A stretch of DNA of 64,000 nucleotides. Origin: Phycisphaerae bacterium. GTDB taxonomy: Bacteria > Planctomycetota > Phycisphaerae > Phycisphaerales > Phycisphaeraceae. The position numbers were made by a program, and so were the translations under genes. Shown piece by piece: positions 8,688 to 17,100 of the stretch (its first letter is position 1; the number at the start of each line of letters is the position of its first letter). The notes below the pieces were generated by a model. It did no database searches. It was not told where the DNA came from and saw nothing but the letters and a program-made list of their open reading frames with translations. The DNA lies in contig JAUIGU010000010.1 in NCBI GenBank assembly GCA_030432595.1, forward strand, positions 39,958 through 103,957, in the 5' to 3' direction.

Positions 8688-9022
8688 GCGAGGGGTTCCT
8701 GTCTGCCTTGTGCGGTGAGCGGCTTGCTTGCCGGGTGTCGGACTCGAGCACGCTCGGGGCGTGAGGGAGAAAAAAGAAGCGGGGCGACACGCCGGCGACA
8801 TTGCCGGGCGCGGCGGCGAAACCCGCGGGTTGGGGGTGGAGCGTGGCGAGGCGGGTCGGGGGCCGGGAGGAATCCGGGGTCCGACGGATGGTCGGCGGGT
8901 TGCGTCCTGCGTCGCCGAGTGCCTTGTGGCCGTTCGCTCCGAGAAAAAAGAGGTCGGGCCGGTTCCCCGATCCGGGGGCCGTACCCGCACCACAGCCTTG
9001 GCCGGCGCCGATCACCAGCCAG
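8688..9022 (-). other. Long rpsB 5' leader with candidate regulatory hairpins
   Basis: There is no credible gene in this stretch. On the minus strand it is the leader from the promoter at 9029-9056 to the rpsB start, about 330 nt. It contains two U6 tracts (8944-8949 and 8770-8775 as A-runs on plus). The first is preceded by a small CCCCG/CGGGG hairpin; the second is followed by a GAGC-GU-GCUC hairpin. Many bacteria regulate rpsB through an S2-binding leader. That this leader does so is inference. Confidence 0.4.
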
Positions 9023-9028
9023 CGGAGC

Positions 9029-9056
9029 ATTGTACGCATCCGCGGCGGGGCTGCAA
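9029..9056 (-). promoter_or_regulatory. Sigma-70-type promoter for rpsB-tsf
   Basis: On the minus strand TTGCAG (9051-9056) and TACAAT (9029-9034) are separated by 16 bp, close to the TTGACA/TATAAT consensus. Transcription would start near 9022. Confidence 0.6.
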
Positions 9057-9132
9057 GACGGGTCGGGCCGGCGGGTACAGGTCAGCGGGATCGGACCGGC
9101 AGAAAGCGGCCGATCCGGCCAGCGAGCCGGGC

Positions 9133-10539
9133 TTAGTTGGGGTGTTCGACGTTGTAGCGCGAGCTCGCGTTGGTCTGGGCCGGGGATTCGAGGCCCGCGG
9201 CGCTGTCGTCGGCATGGTCGCCGGCGGCCTGGGCGCTGGGATCGGGCTGGTCGATGGGGGCGTTGTTGCTGCCCAGGCGTTCCTCGGCCTCGGCGTCCTC
9301 GCGCTGGCGACGCTCCAGGGCGAGTTGGTAGGCCCCGTACTTGAACGAGATCGCCATGATCGTGCCGTACAGCAGGAAGAACACCACGAGGATGTACCGC
9401 CACGACCACTCCATCGCGACCATCGACACGCCCAGCACCGCGAACACCAGGCCCGCCGCGTACATCACCATCACCGACTTCTTTACCGACAGCCCGCTGC
9501 GGCGCAGCAGGTGGTGGATGTGCTGGTTGTCGGGCGCGGTGATCGGGTAGCCGCGCATCTTGCGGCGGACGATGGCGAGCGACGTGTCGGTGATCGGCAC
9601 CGCAAAAATGATCAGGAGCGCCGTGACGAGCTTGAGCGCGAAGCCGCCCGTGTCGCTGAACAGCAGGATGGTCGCCGCCGCGAGGTAGCCCAGCAGCAGC
9701 GACCCCGCGTCGCCCATGAAGATGCTGGCGGGGTTGAAGTTGTAGGGCAGGAACCCCAGGATCGCGCCGATGATCGCCAGACACATGACGATCCGCACCG
9801 GGTTCATCAGCTCGGGCGGCGCCTCGATGGCCGGGTCGGCGGCGCGGGCGGCGACGATGAGCGTGACGGCCAGGAAGCCCGCGGTCGCGATGGCGACCAC
9901 GCCCGACGCCAGGCCGTCCAGCCCGTCGATCAGGTTCACCGAGTTGCACGCGCCGATGACGAACGCGGCAATCAGGATCGTGCCGATCGTGTAGACGATG
10001 GCGTCGCCCAGCGGCGAGCTCATCATGGGGACGCTGTAGGCGTTGAGGTCTTCCCAGGGGATGTGCAGGACGTTGAGCGCGTTGCGGGTGAGCTGGACGC
10101 CGACGTTCTGCGAGGCGAGGGCGGCGGCGGCAAAGAGCTGGCCGCCGATCTTGACGCGGGCGCGGATGCCGTACACGTCGTCGAACATGCCGGTGAGGGT
10201 GATGACCGCGGCGCCCAGGATGATGCTCAGCGGGAAGGCGACGCGTCCGTGGAACGGGCCCACGTCCCCGCCGAAGCCCTTGGTGTTGAGCACGATGGCG
10301 GAGGTGACCGCGGCGAGCCAGCCGACGAAGATCGCGACGCCGCCGAGATACGCCACGGGGACGGCGTGGTTCTTGCGTTTGAGGTCGGGCCAATCCACCA
10401 CGCCGTTCTTGATGGCCAGCCGGCGCATGATCGGGGTGGCGATCAGCGCGACCAGGAACCCGACGATCAGCACGCCGACGTACGGCGCGAGGACCTCCAT
10501 CACCGAGACCGAAACGTCTTGAGCCAGCAGCGGGTTCAT
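9133..10539 (-). CDS. Undecaprenyl-phosphate sugar-1-phosphate transferase (WecA/TagO/MraY family)
   Basis: The 468-residue polytopic membrane protein carries the family's catalytic loops: LIDGLDGLASG (the aspartate-containing DGLDGL motif), NFNPASIFMGDAGSLLLGYL, and the cytoplasmic His motif DNQHIHHLLRRSGLS. These enzymes transfer a HexNAc-1-phosphate from UDP onto undecaprenyl phosphate, the first step in building a lipid-linked polysaccharide. A hydrophilic tail of about 80 residues follows the last membrane helix. The gene overlaps the upstream epimerase gene by four bases (ATGA), so the two are co-translated. Its place beside a Wzz-like chain-length protein and Wza-like exporter argues for exopolysaccharide rather than peptidoglycan synthesis. 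Confidence 0.9.
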   Translation of the reverse strand: MNPLLAQDVSVSVMEVLAPYVGVLIVGFLVALIATPIMRRLAIKNGVVDWPDLKRKNHAVPVAYLGGVAIFVGWLAAVTSAIVLNTKGFGGDVGPFHGRVAFPLSIILGAAVITLTGMFDDVYGIRARVKIGGQLFAAAALASQNVGVQLTRNALNVLHIPWEDLNAYSVPMMSSPLGDAIVYTIGTILIAAFVIGACNSVNLIDGLDGLASGVVAIATAGFLAVTLIVAARAADPAIEAPPELMNPVRIVMCLAIIGAILGFLPYNFNPASIFMGDAGSLLLGYLAAATILLFSDTGGFALKLVTALLIIFAVPITDTSLAIVRRKMRGYPITAPDNQHIHHLLRRSGLSVKKSVMVMYAAGLVFAVLGVSMVAMEWSWRYILVVFFLLYGTIMAISFKYGAYQLALERRQREDAEAEERLGSNNAPIDQPDPSAQAAGDHADDSAAGLESPAQTNASSRYNVEHPN

Positions 10540-11582
10540 GCCTTCTCGCTCTCCTTCACTCTCTCGCCCGGCGTCGACGCGGCGTCGTTATCCGGAACCA
10601 GCGTACCCCCTGAACATTCATCGGCGATGAGCGTGTCGATCGTTTGCTCCAGCGAAAAAGCCGGCGTCCAGCCGATCGCCTCCCGCAGGCGCGACACGTC
10701 CGGCAGGCGGTGCGGCGGGTCTTCGAACCCCTCGCCGTAGACCGCCTCGTACGGCAGCGTGCGGATCGCGCCGCCGGTCCGCCCCGCCGCCGCGGCACGC
10801 TCCAGCACGAGTTCGGCGAGCCGGCGGATGGTGATGCGGCGGTCGTGGCCGACATTGAAGACCCGGCCGAACGCGTCGCCACACGCCATCAGGTCGGTGA
10901 GCGCCCGGACGACGTCGCGGACATCGCAGAACGCGCGGGTCTGCTCGCCGTCGCCGTAGACGTCCAGGTCCTGCCCGGCACAGGCGCGGGACACGAAGCG
11001 CGGCACGACCATGCCGTACCGCCCCACCTGCCGCGGGCCGATGGTGTTGAACAGCCGCACGACAACCGCCTTGAGCCCGTCGCGCCGCGCGAGGTCGATC
11101 GCGAGGTGCTCGTCGAGGGCTTTGGTGAGGCCGTAGCTCCAGCGCGACGCGGTGGTGGGCCCAAAAACCAGGTCCATGTCCTCGCGCAGCGGCAGCACCG
11201 GGCACTTGCCGTAAACCTCGGACGACGATGTCACCAGGACGGCAGCGCCCGCGGCGGCGCAGGCGCGGAGCACGGCGATGGTGTCGTCGATGTTCGTGGC
11301 GATCATGCCGGCCGGGTCGTCGACGATGAGCTTGACGCCCACCGCGGCGGCCAGGTGGTAGACCTCGCTCACGCCGTCGAAGACCGCCGAGTCGGACAGC
11401 ACCTCCGCGGCGGTGCCCTCGATCAGCCGGACGCCGCGGTCCAGCAACGGCTGGACGTTTTCGAGCCGACCGGTGGCCAGGTTGTCGACAAGCACGACCT
11501 CGCGGCCGGAGTCGTGCAGACGCCGGGCCAGGTGCGAGCCGATGAACCCCGCGCCGCCGGTGATGATGGCCGTGTCGTTCAA
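10536..11582 (-). CDS. NAD-dependent epimerase/dehydratase (extended SDR)
   Basis: The 348-residue product is an extended short-chain dehydrogenase acting on nucleotide sugars. It has the Rossmann motif ITGGAGFIGSHLARRL at the N-terminus, VDNLATG after beta2, the substrate-side TSSSEVYGK, and the catalytic SYGLTKALDE (Tyr-x3-Lys). The motif VVRLFNTIGPRQVGRYGMV resembles UDP-glucuronate decarboxylase and UDP-galactose 4-epimerase-like enzymes; which substrate is used cannot be decided. The stop codon overlaps the start of the WecA-type gene (10536-10539). A terminator separates it from the Wzz/kinase gene upstream, so it may have its own promoter. Confidence 0.9.
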   Translation of the reverse strand: MNDTAIITGGAGFIGSHLARRLHDSGREVVLVDNLATGRLENVQPLLDRGVRLIEGTAAEVLSDSAVFDGVSEVYHLAAAVGVKLIVDDPAGMIATNIDDTIAVLRACAAAGAAVLVTSSSEVYGKCPVLPLREDMDLVFGPTTASRWSYGLTKALDEHLAIDLARRDGLKAVVVRLFNTIGPRQVGRYGMVVPRFVSRACAGQDLDVYGDGEQTRAFCDVRDVVRALTDLMACGDAFGRVFNVGHDRRITIRRLAELVLERAAAAGRTGGAIRTLPYEAVYGEGFEDPPHRLPDVSRLREAIGWTPAFSLEQTIDTLIADECSGGTLVPDNDAASTPGERVKESEKA

Positions 11583-11640
11583 GGCGTGGCTCGCGGGGTC
11601 CGGGCGGGATCGAGAGAAAGCGTTCGCTCCCCGGGCGAGA

Positions 11641-11675
11641 AAAGGCCTCCGCGGTGTTTGGCACCGCGGAGGCCG
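11641..11675 (-). terminator. Rho-independent terminator after the Wzz/kinase gene
   Basis: A 13-bp perfect stem GGCCTCCGCGGTG/CACCGCGGAGGCC (11645-11657 with 11663-11675) with a 5-nt loop is followed on the minus strand by four T residues and a CT tract. It lies 20 bp beyond the stop of the minus-strand gene at 11695 and separates it from the epimerase gene. Confidence 0.85.
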
Positions 11676-11694
11676 GAGTGGTCGGAAGGAGGCT

Positions 11695-14064
11695 TTAGAT
11701 GTCGTCGTCTTCGTCGAGGGTGAGGGTCTCGACGTCGAGGCCGCGGTCGGACTCGGTGACGCCGTTGGTGGCGGACACGTCGTCGAGGTCGGCCTTGGCG
11801 CGGCGCTTGTCCTTGCGGCTGGGCTTGGCGGCCTTCTCGGGCTTGGGCGCCCGGCCGTTGGTCTTGCGGCCGCGTTCGCCGTCGGCGCGGTAGTTGTAGA
11901 AGTCCTCGTACGACTTGCGGAAGTAGCCGCCGGCCGAGGTCTTCACGCCGTTGAGCACGATGCCCAGCACGTCGGCCCGCTGGCCATCGAGCTTGCGGAG
12001 CATGCGTTCGACCATGCCGCGCTTGTCGGTGGTCGCCCGGACGATGACGGCGATGGCATCGACGTGCTTGGCGAGCAACTGGCTGTCCGACGTCAGCAGC
12101 GCCGGCGGCGCGTCGATGATGACGATGTCGTACTCCGACTCCAGCCGGCCCATCAGGGCGCGGAAGGCCGGGCCTTCGAGCAGCTCCGGCGGCGAGTCGG
12201 CGGCCTTGCCGGTGGGCAGCACCGACAGCGGCAGGTCCGCGTGGCGGTGGATGACCTCGGCGGCGTCAACGTCGTCACGGAGGATGTCGACCAGGCCGCG
12301 GTCGTTGCGGACGTCGGCCAGCATGTGCTGCGACGGGCGTCGGAAGTTGCTGTCCACGATCAGTACGTTGCGGCCGTTGTAGGCCAACGAGGCGGCGAGG
12401 TTCTGCACGACCGTGGACGTGCCGGCTTCGGGCTGGGCCGAGACGACGACCAGGGTCTTGTAGCCGCGGCGGTCCATCCGCGAGAGCACGGCGGTGCGGA
12501 CCTGGCGGTAGGCCTCGGCCATCAGGCTGGTGGGCGCTTTCTCGACCACGCGCTCGACGCCGGCCTCGCCCGAGGGGTCTTCCAGCGAACTGGGCAGCAT
12601 GCCCAGCAGCGTCGCGTCGGGCAGCAGCTTCACGTCGTCGGGGCTCTTCACCCGCTGGTCCATCAGTTCACGCATGAAGATCACGCCGGCCACCGAGAGC
12701 ACGGTCATCAGCGCGATCGCCGGGATCCAGTACCACCGCGGCGAGACGAGCTCGCCCTCGGTCGGGGCCACGGCGCGGGAGACGCGGGTCGCGTCCTTGC
12801 GGTTCTGGAACTGGCGGAGTTCCGCGAGGTTCTCTTCGGTCAGGAGCTTGCGCTCACGGGTCGCCTCGATCTCGCTGACCAACTGCTCGAAGGTCGCAAG
12901 CTTCTGGGTCATCTCTTTCATCTCGGCGTGCACCGAGCGGGAACGCTCTTCGAGGTCGGCGATCTGGGCGTTGATGCCCTCGGCGGCCTGCATCGCGCCG
13001 GCGACCTGGGCGTTGCGGAGTTTGCGCAACTCCGAATTCATCAGGCCGTCAAGCTCTTCCTGCACCGACGCGATCTGCTCGTTGAACTGCCGGATCATCC
13101 GGTGCTCGTCGCCGTAGCCCATGGCCTTGAAGGTGCGGATCTGCTCGTTGAGCTGACGGATCTGCTCCTCACGCTGCATGATGCCCGGCGACTCCATGCG
13201 GAGGGTCTTCTCTTCGCCTTCGGAGATCGGGCGGTCGGGGTCTTCCTCGTTGGCCTGGAGCATGCCGGCGATGGAGGCCTGGGCGGCCTGGAGTTCAAGC
13301 TCCATGGCAACCTTCTGACGGTTGAGCGTTTCGTACTCGATGCTCGCCTCGGAGCGCTGGAGCTCGACGGTCGCCAGGTCGTTCTCGGTGATGAACCGGG
13401 CGCGGTCGAGGTTGAGGCGTTGCAGCTCGTCCTCGGCGCGTTCGCGCTCGCGGATGTGCATGGCGTTGAGGGTGGCGACGTCGTTCTCCAGACGGATCTT
13501 GCGGTTCTGGAGGTAGACGGTGATCAGGGCGTCGAGGACGACCTGGGCGTCGGCGGGGTTGCCCATGCGGACCGAGAGGTTGATAAGCGTCGAGTCGCGC
13601 TGCGGGCTGACCGCGAGGTGGTCGTCGGCCAGGGCCTCGGCGGCGAGGCGGACGTCGTCGTCGAACTGCGCGAACCAGGTGGTGTTGCGGACGGCGGGCC
13701 ACTGGATGGCGTCGCGGAGCATGTCGTCGGAGGTGAGCACCGCGATCTGGTTGCGGATGAAGGTCTCGATCTCCTCGATCTCGTACTGCTTGATGCCGTA
13801 GAGCGAGACGTCGTCGGACTCGTTGGGCGTGCCGGTGGCCAGGAGCTGGGCCATCGACGCGTACTCGGGGCCGAACTTGCGCTTGGCGCCCCAGATCGCC
13901 CCGCCCAGGAACAGGCCCACGATGGTGGCGATGATCAGCGCGTTGACGTGCTGACGCAGGAGGCGGACCGGGTCGATGGGCTTGAACCGGCCGGCGGCGG
14001 GCGGCGCGGTCATGCCCGTCGTCGGGCCGATGGGCGGGATGGTGGAGAGCGGGTTCGCGGTCAT
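11695..14064 (-). CDS. Wzz/GumC-type chain-length protein fused to a tyrosine-kinase-like domain with altered P-loop
   Basis: The 789-residue product has an N-terminal Wzz domain with a membrane helix near residues 42-58 (ALIIATIVGLFLGGAIWG), a long coiled coil of about 250 residues, a second helix (WYWIPAIALMTVLSVAGVIF) and a cytoplasmic MinD/BY-kinase-like domain. The Walker B equivalent IVIIDAPPALLTSDS is intact and a tyrosine cluster (GGYFRKSYEDFYNYR) follows near the C-terminus. However, the Walker A segment reads SAQPEAGTSTVVQNLA: the invariant lysine of GEGKST is Thr at about residue 549. Walker A' is also altered (IVDSNFRRP). Such proteins normally set polysaccharide chain length through autophosphorylation; this one may bind nucleotide poorly or not at all. 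Confidence 0.85.
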   Translation of the reverse strand: MTANPLSTIPPIGPTTGMTAPPAAGRFKPIDPVRLLRQHVNALIIATIVGLFLGGAIWGAKRKFGPEYASMAQLLATGTPNESDDVSLYGIKQYEIEEIETFIRNQIAVLTSDDMLRDAIQWPAVRNTTWFAQFDDDVRLAAEALADDHLAVSPQRDSTLINLSVRMGNPADAQVVLDALITVYLQNRKIRLENDVATLNAMHIRERERAEDELQRLNLDRARFITENDLATVELQRSEASIEYETLNRQKVAMELELQAAQASIAGMLQANEEDPDRPISEGEEKTLRMESPGIMQREEQIRQLNEQIRTFKAMGYGDEHRMIRQFNEQIASVQEELDGLMNSELRKLRNAQVAGAMQAAEGINAQIADLEERSRSVHAEMKEMTQKLATFEQLVSEIEATRERKLLTEENLAELRQFQNRKDATRVSRAVAPTEGELVSPRWYWIPAIALMTVLSVAGVIFMRELMDQRVKSPDDVKLLPDATLLGMLPSSLEDPSGEAGVERVVEKAPTSLMAEAYRQVRTAVLSRMDRRGYKTLVVVSAQPEAGTSTVVQNLAASLAYNGRNVLIVDSNFRRPSQHMLADVRNDRGLVDILRDDVDAAEVIHRHADLPLSVLPTGKAADSPPELLEGPAFRALMGRLESEYDIVIIDAPPALLTSDSQLLAKHVDAIAVIVRATTDKRGMVERMLRKLDGQRADVLGIVLNGVKTSAGGYFRKSYEDFYNYRADGERGRKTNGRAPKPEKAAKPSRKDKRRAKADLDDVSATNGVTESDRGLDVETLTLDEDDDI

Positions 14065-14112
14065 GGGTGGGTTCCCTCCGGGTACAGACGGATATCGAGG
14101 ATCAGAAGTATG

Positions 14113-17100
14113 TCACAGGGACGCGCTGAGGCGACGTGCTTTTTCGAGCGTGTCCTGATCATTGGCCGCTTCGGCCTTGCGGATTGCCTGCTGTAACGAT
14201 TGGCGAGCTTTGGTCGGCAGGTCCAGCTGCTGATAGACCTCGGCCAGGTGCAGGTGCAGCGGGGCGATGTCCTTGACCTCCAACGCGCCTTCGAGCGTCT
14301 TGCGGGCCTCGTCGAACCGGCCCGTGCGCAGCTGGGCCAGGCCGAGCGTGTCGAGGATGCCGGCCTGCGGGTAATCCTGGGTCAACTCTGCGGCTTTTTC
14401 CGCCAGCTCGAGCCCTTCTTCGGCCTTGTCCCGTTCGCTGACGAGCATGTAGGCCAGGTTGTTGAGCACCTCGTAGTCGTCGGGGTTGATTTCGAGCAGT
14501 TGGCGGTAGGCGGCCTCGGCCTGCTCGAAACGCTGCGTGGCGTAGTAGCACAGGCCGATGGCGCGGCGGGCGATGACGACCGCGTTGGCGTCGACGCCTT
14601 CGGCGGCGTCGGCGACCGACGGCAGGATCTCCAGCGCCCGGTCGTATTCCTGCTCGCCGACCATGAGCAGGGCCTTGGCCAGGTCGGTGTTGCGGCGGTT
14701 GCTGGAATTGTCGCCGACCAGGTCCAGCAGTTGAGAGATGCGGTCGAGGCCCAGGGCGGCGTTCCCGGCGCGGGAGACGTACATGAGCTGGTTCAGGCTG
14801 CGGCAGCGCTGCAGCGCAAGGGTCAGCATGCGGGCGCCGGGGTCGAGCTGGCCCGAGGCGATGAGGGCGTGGCCCTTGCGGGCCTGCAGCGCAACGTTGG
14901 CGTTGACCAGGCCGGCGTTTTCTTCCAGGAGCGCCAGGGCGTCGCGCGGCTGGTCGTTGTCGAGGTAGGCCTCGCTGAGCGCCTGGACGTTGACGGGGCT
15001 TGGGTTGTCGAGGACGGCCTCTTCGAGCTTGGCGATGATCTCGTCGGGGTTGCCGCTGGCCACGGCGTAACGCGCTTCGAGCTGGCTCCAGATGGGGTTG
15101 TCCGGGTCGAGGCGGCGGCCCTCGGAGATCAGCGGGCGGCCGGCCGCGAGGTTGCCCTCACGCAGGTACAGGTCCGCGAGATTGGCGCGGGCCACGAAGT
15201 CGTTGGGGTTGGCGGAAATGACGCTGTTGAAGCCGCGGATGGCTTCGGTGGTCTTGCCCTGGCGCATCTGCACCTGGGCCTTGAGCCGCAGCGCCGACGC
15301 CAGCGTCCCGTCGATCGCCAGCGCCGCTTCGGCGTCGGCCAGGGCGGCGTCGAGGTCGTCTTGCGACTTCAGCGTCCCGCGCTGGACGTAGGCCATGGCG
15401 TAATTGGGGTCCAGGCGGAGGGCCTGGTCGAGCTGGCCGAGCGCCGCCGCATCGTCGCCGCGCTGCCGGCTGACCAGCGAGCGGAGCATCAGCACCTCCG
15501 GCGTGTCTTGCTGCGAGGCCAGCAGCTCTTCGGCCCGGCCGATCTCGTCGGCGCGGAGCAGGGTCTCGGTCTGGCGGCGGTAGAGCCGGCCGCGGTCTTC
15601 ATCGTCGGTGACCGCGGTGTCGATGACGCTCTGGTAGAGGTCGGCCGCGCGGGCGTACTGCGCGTTTTCAAACAGACGGTCGGCCAGTTCGCGGGTCGCG
15701 GGCTTGGCGTCGTCGGTGTCAATGGCGATCGCCCGTTCGTAGGCGGCGTAGGCGGCGTCGTTCATGCCGGCCTGGAGGAGGTACCGGGCACAGGCGATGT
15801 GGTCTTCGAGCGTCGCTTCGTCGCCGCGCTGGGCGAGGTAGCTCTCGAACGCGGCGCGGCCGGCCTGGCTGTCGCCGCCCTCGTGAAGGACCTGGGCGCG
15901 GGTCGCGGTGGTCTGGAGCGTCGCGCCGAACTGCTCTTCGATGGCGACGATCTCCTCGGCGGCCTCGTCGTACTGGTTGTTCTGGGCCAGCAGCAGCGCG
16001 ATGCCCAGGCGGTTCTGCAGCACGTTGGGGTGGCGCTCGGCGATGCGGCGCTGGACGGCCAACGCCTCCGCCGGGTTGCCCAGGCGCGTCTCGATTTCCA
16101 GGTAGCGCTGCAGCACGGCCGGGTTGGTGTCGACCTGACGGACGGCCTGGCGCATGGCCTGGACGGCGGCGCTGGGCCGGCCGCGCTTCTCGTTGGCGCT
16201 GGACAGGCCGATCAGGGCGGCGACGTTGTCGGGCTTCTGGTCGACGGCCTTCTGGTAGGCGTCGGCGGCCTCGTCGAGGGCGTTGCGACGCATGTACAGG
16301 TCGCCGAGCATCTTCCACCCCTCGTCGTAGATCGGGCGCTTCTCGAGCCCCTGGGTGTAGAAGGAGATGGCCTCGCCCAGCTTTTCGGGGTTTTCGATGG
16401 ATTGGGCGGCGGCGATCTGCCCGCGGACGAAGTCGCCGTTGGCCAGGTCGACGTTCCCGTCGGCGGCCTTGGTCGCCAGCCGGTTGAGCTTCTGCGTGTC
16501 GTTGTCCTTCACCGCATACTTGATGCCGGTGAGGATGACCTGCGGGTGGTCCGGTTCGAGCGCCTCGGCACGGCGGAACGCGGCGCGGGCTTCCGCGTCG
16601 TTGCCCATGCGGTCCCAGAGGCTGGATTTGCGGAGCTCGACGACCACGTCGTCGCCCGAGCCGGCCATGACCTCGACAAACTCGCTGCGGGTCGCTTCGT
16701 CGTCGATGCCCGCGACCGCGATGCGCATGGCCCGGACGCGGTTGGGGTCGGCGCCCGCGGCTTCGGCGCGGTCAAGGAACGGCTTGAGCTCTTCGGCACG
16801 CTCCTGCGGGTCGGCGGACAGGTAGACGTTCAACTCGTTGATCAGCGCCAGGTTGTCGGGGTGCTCCAGGAGGTAGCCCTCGAGCATCGCCCGGGCCTCG
16901 TCGTGGCGGCCGGCGGCACGCAGCCCGCGCGTCACGTTGTTGATCACCGAGGGGCGGTCGGCGATGCCCGCGGCTTCGTAGGCGGCCATGGCGTCTTCGA
17001 CGCGGCCGTCCTTGAGGTCCAGGGCGGCGGACAGCATGGCGATGGGCGCGATCTCGTGGCCGATCTCCTTGAGCCGGTCGATCTGGAAGCGGGCTTTTTC

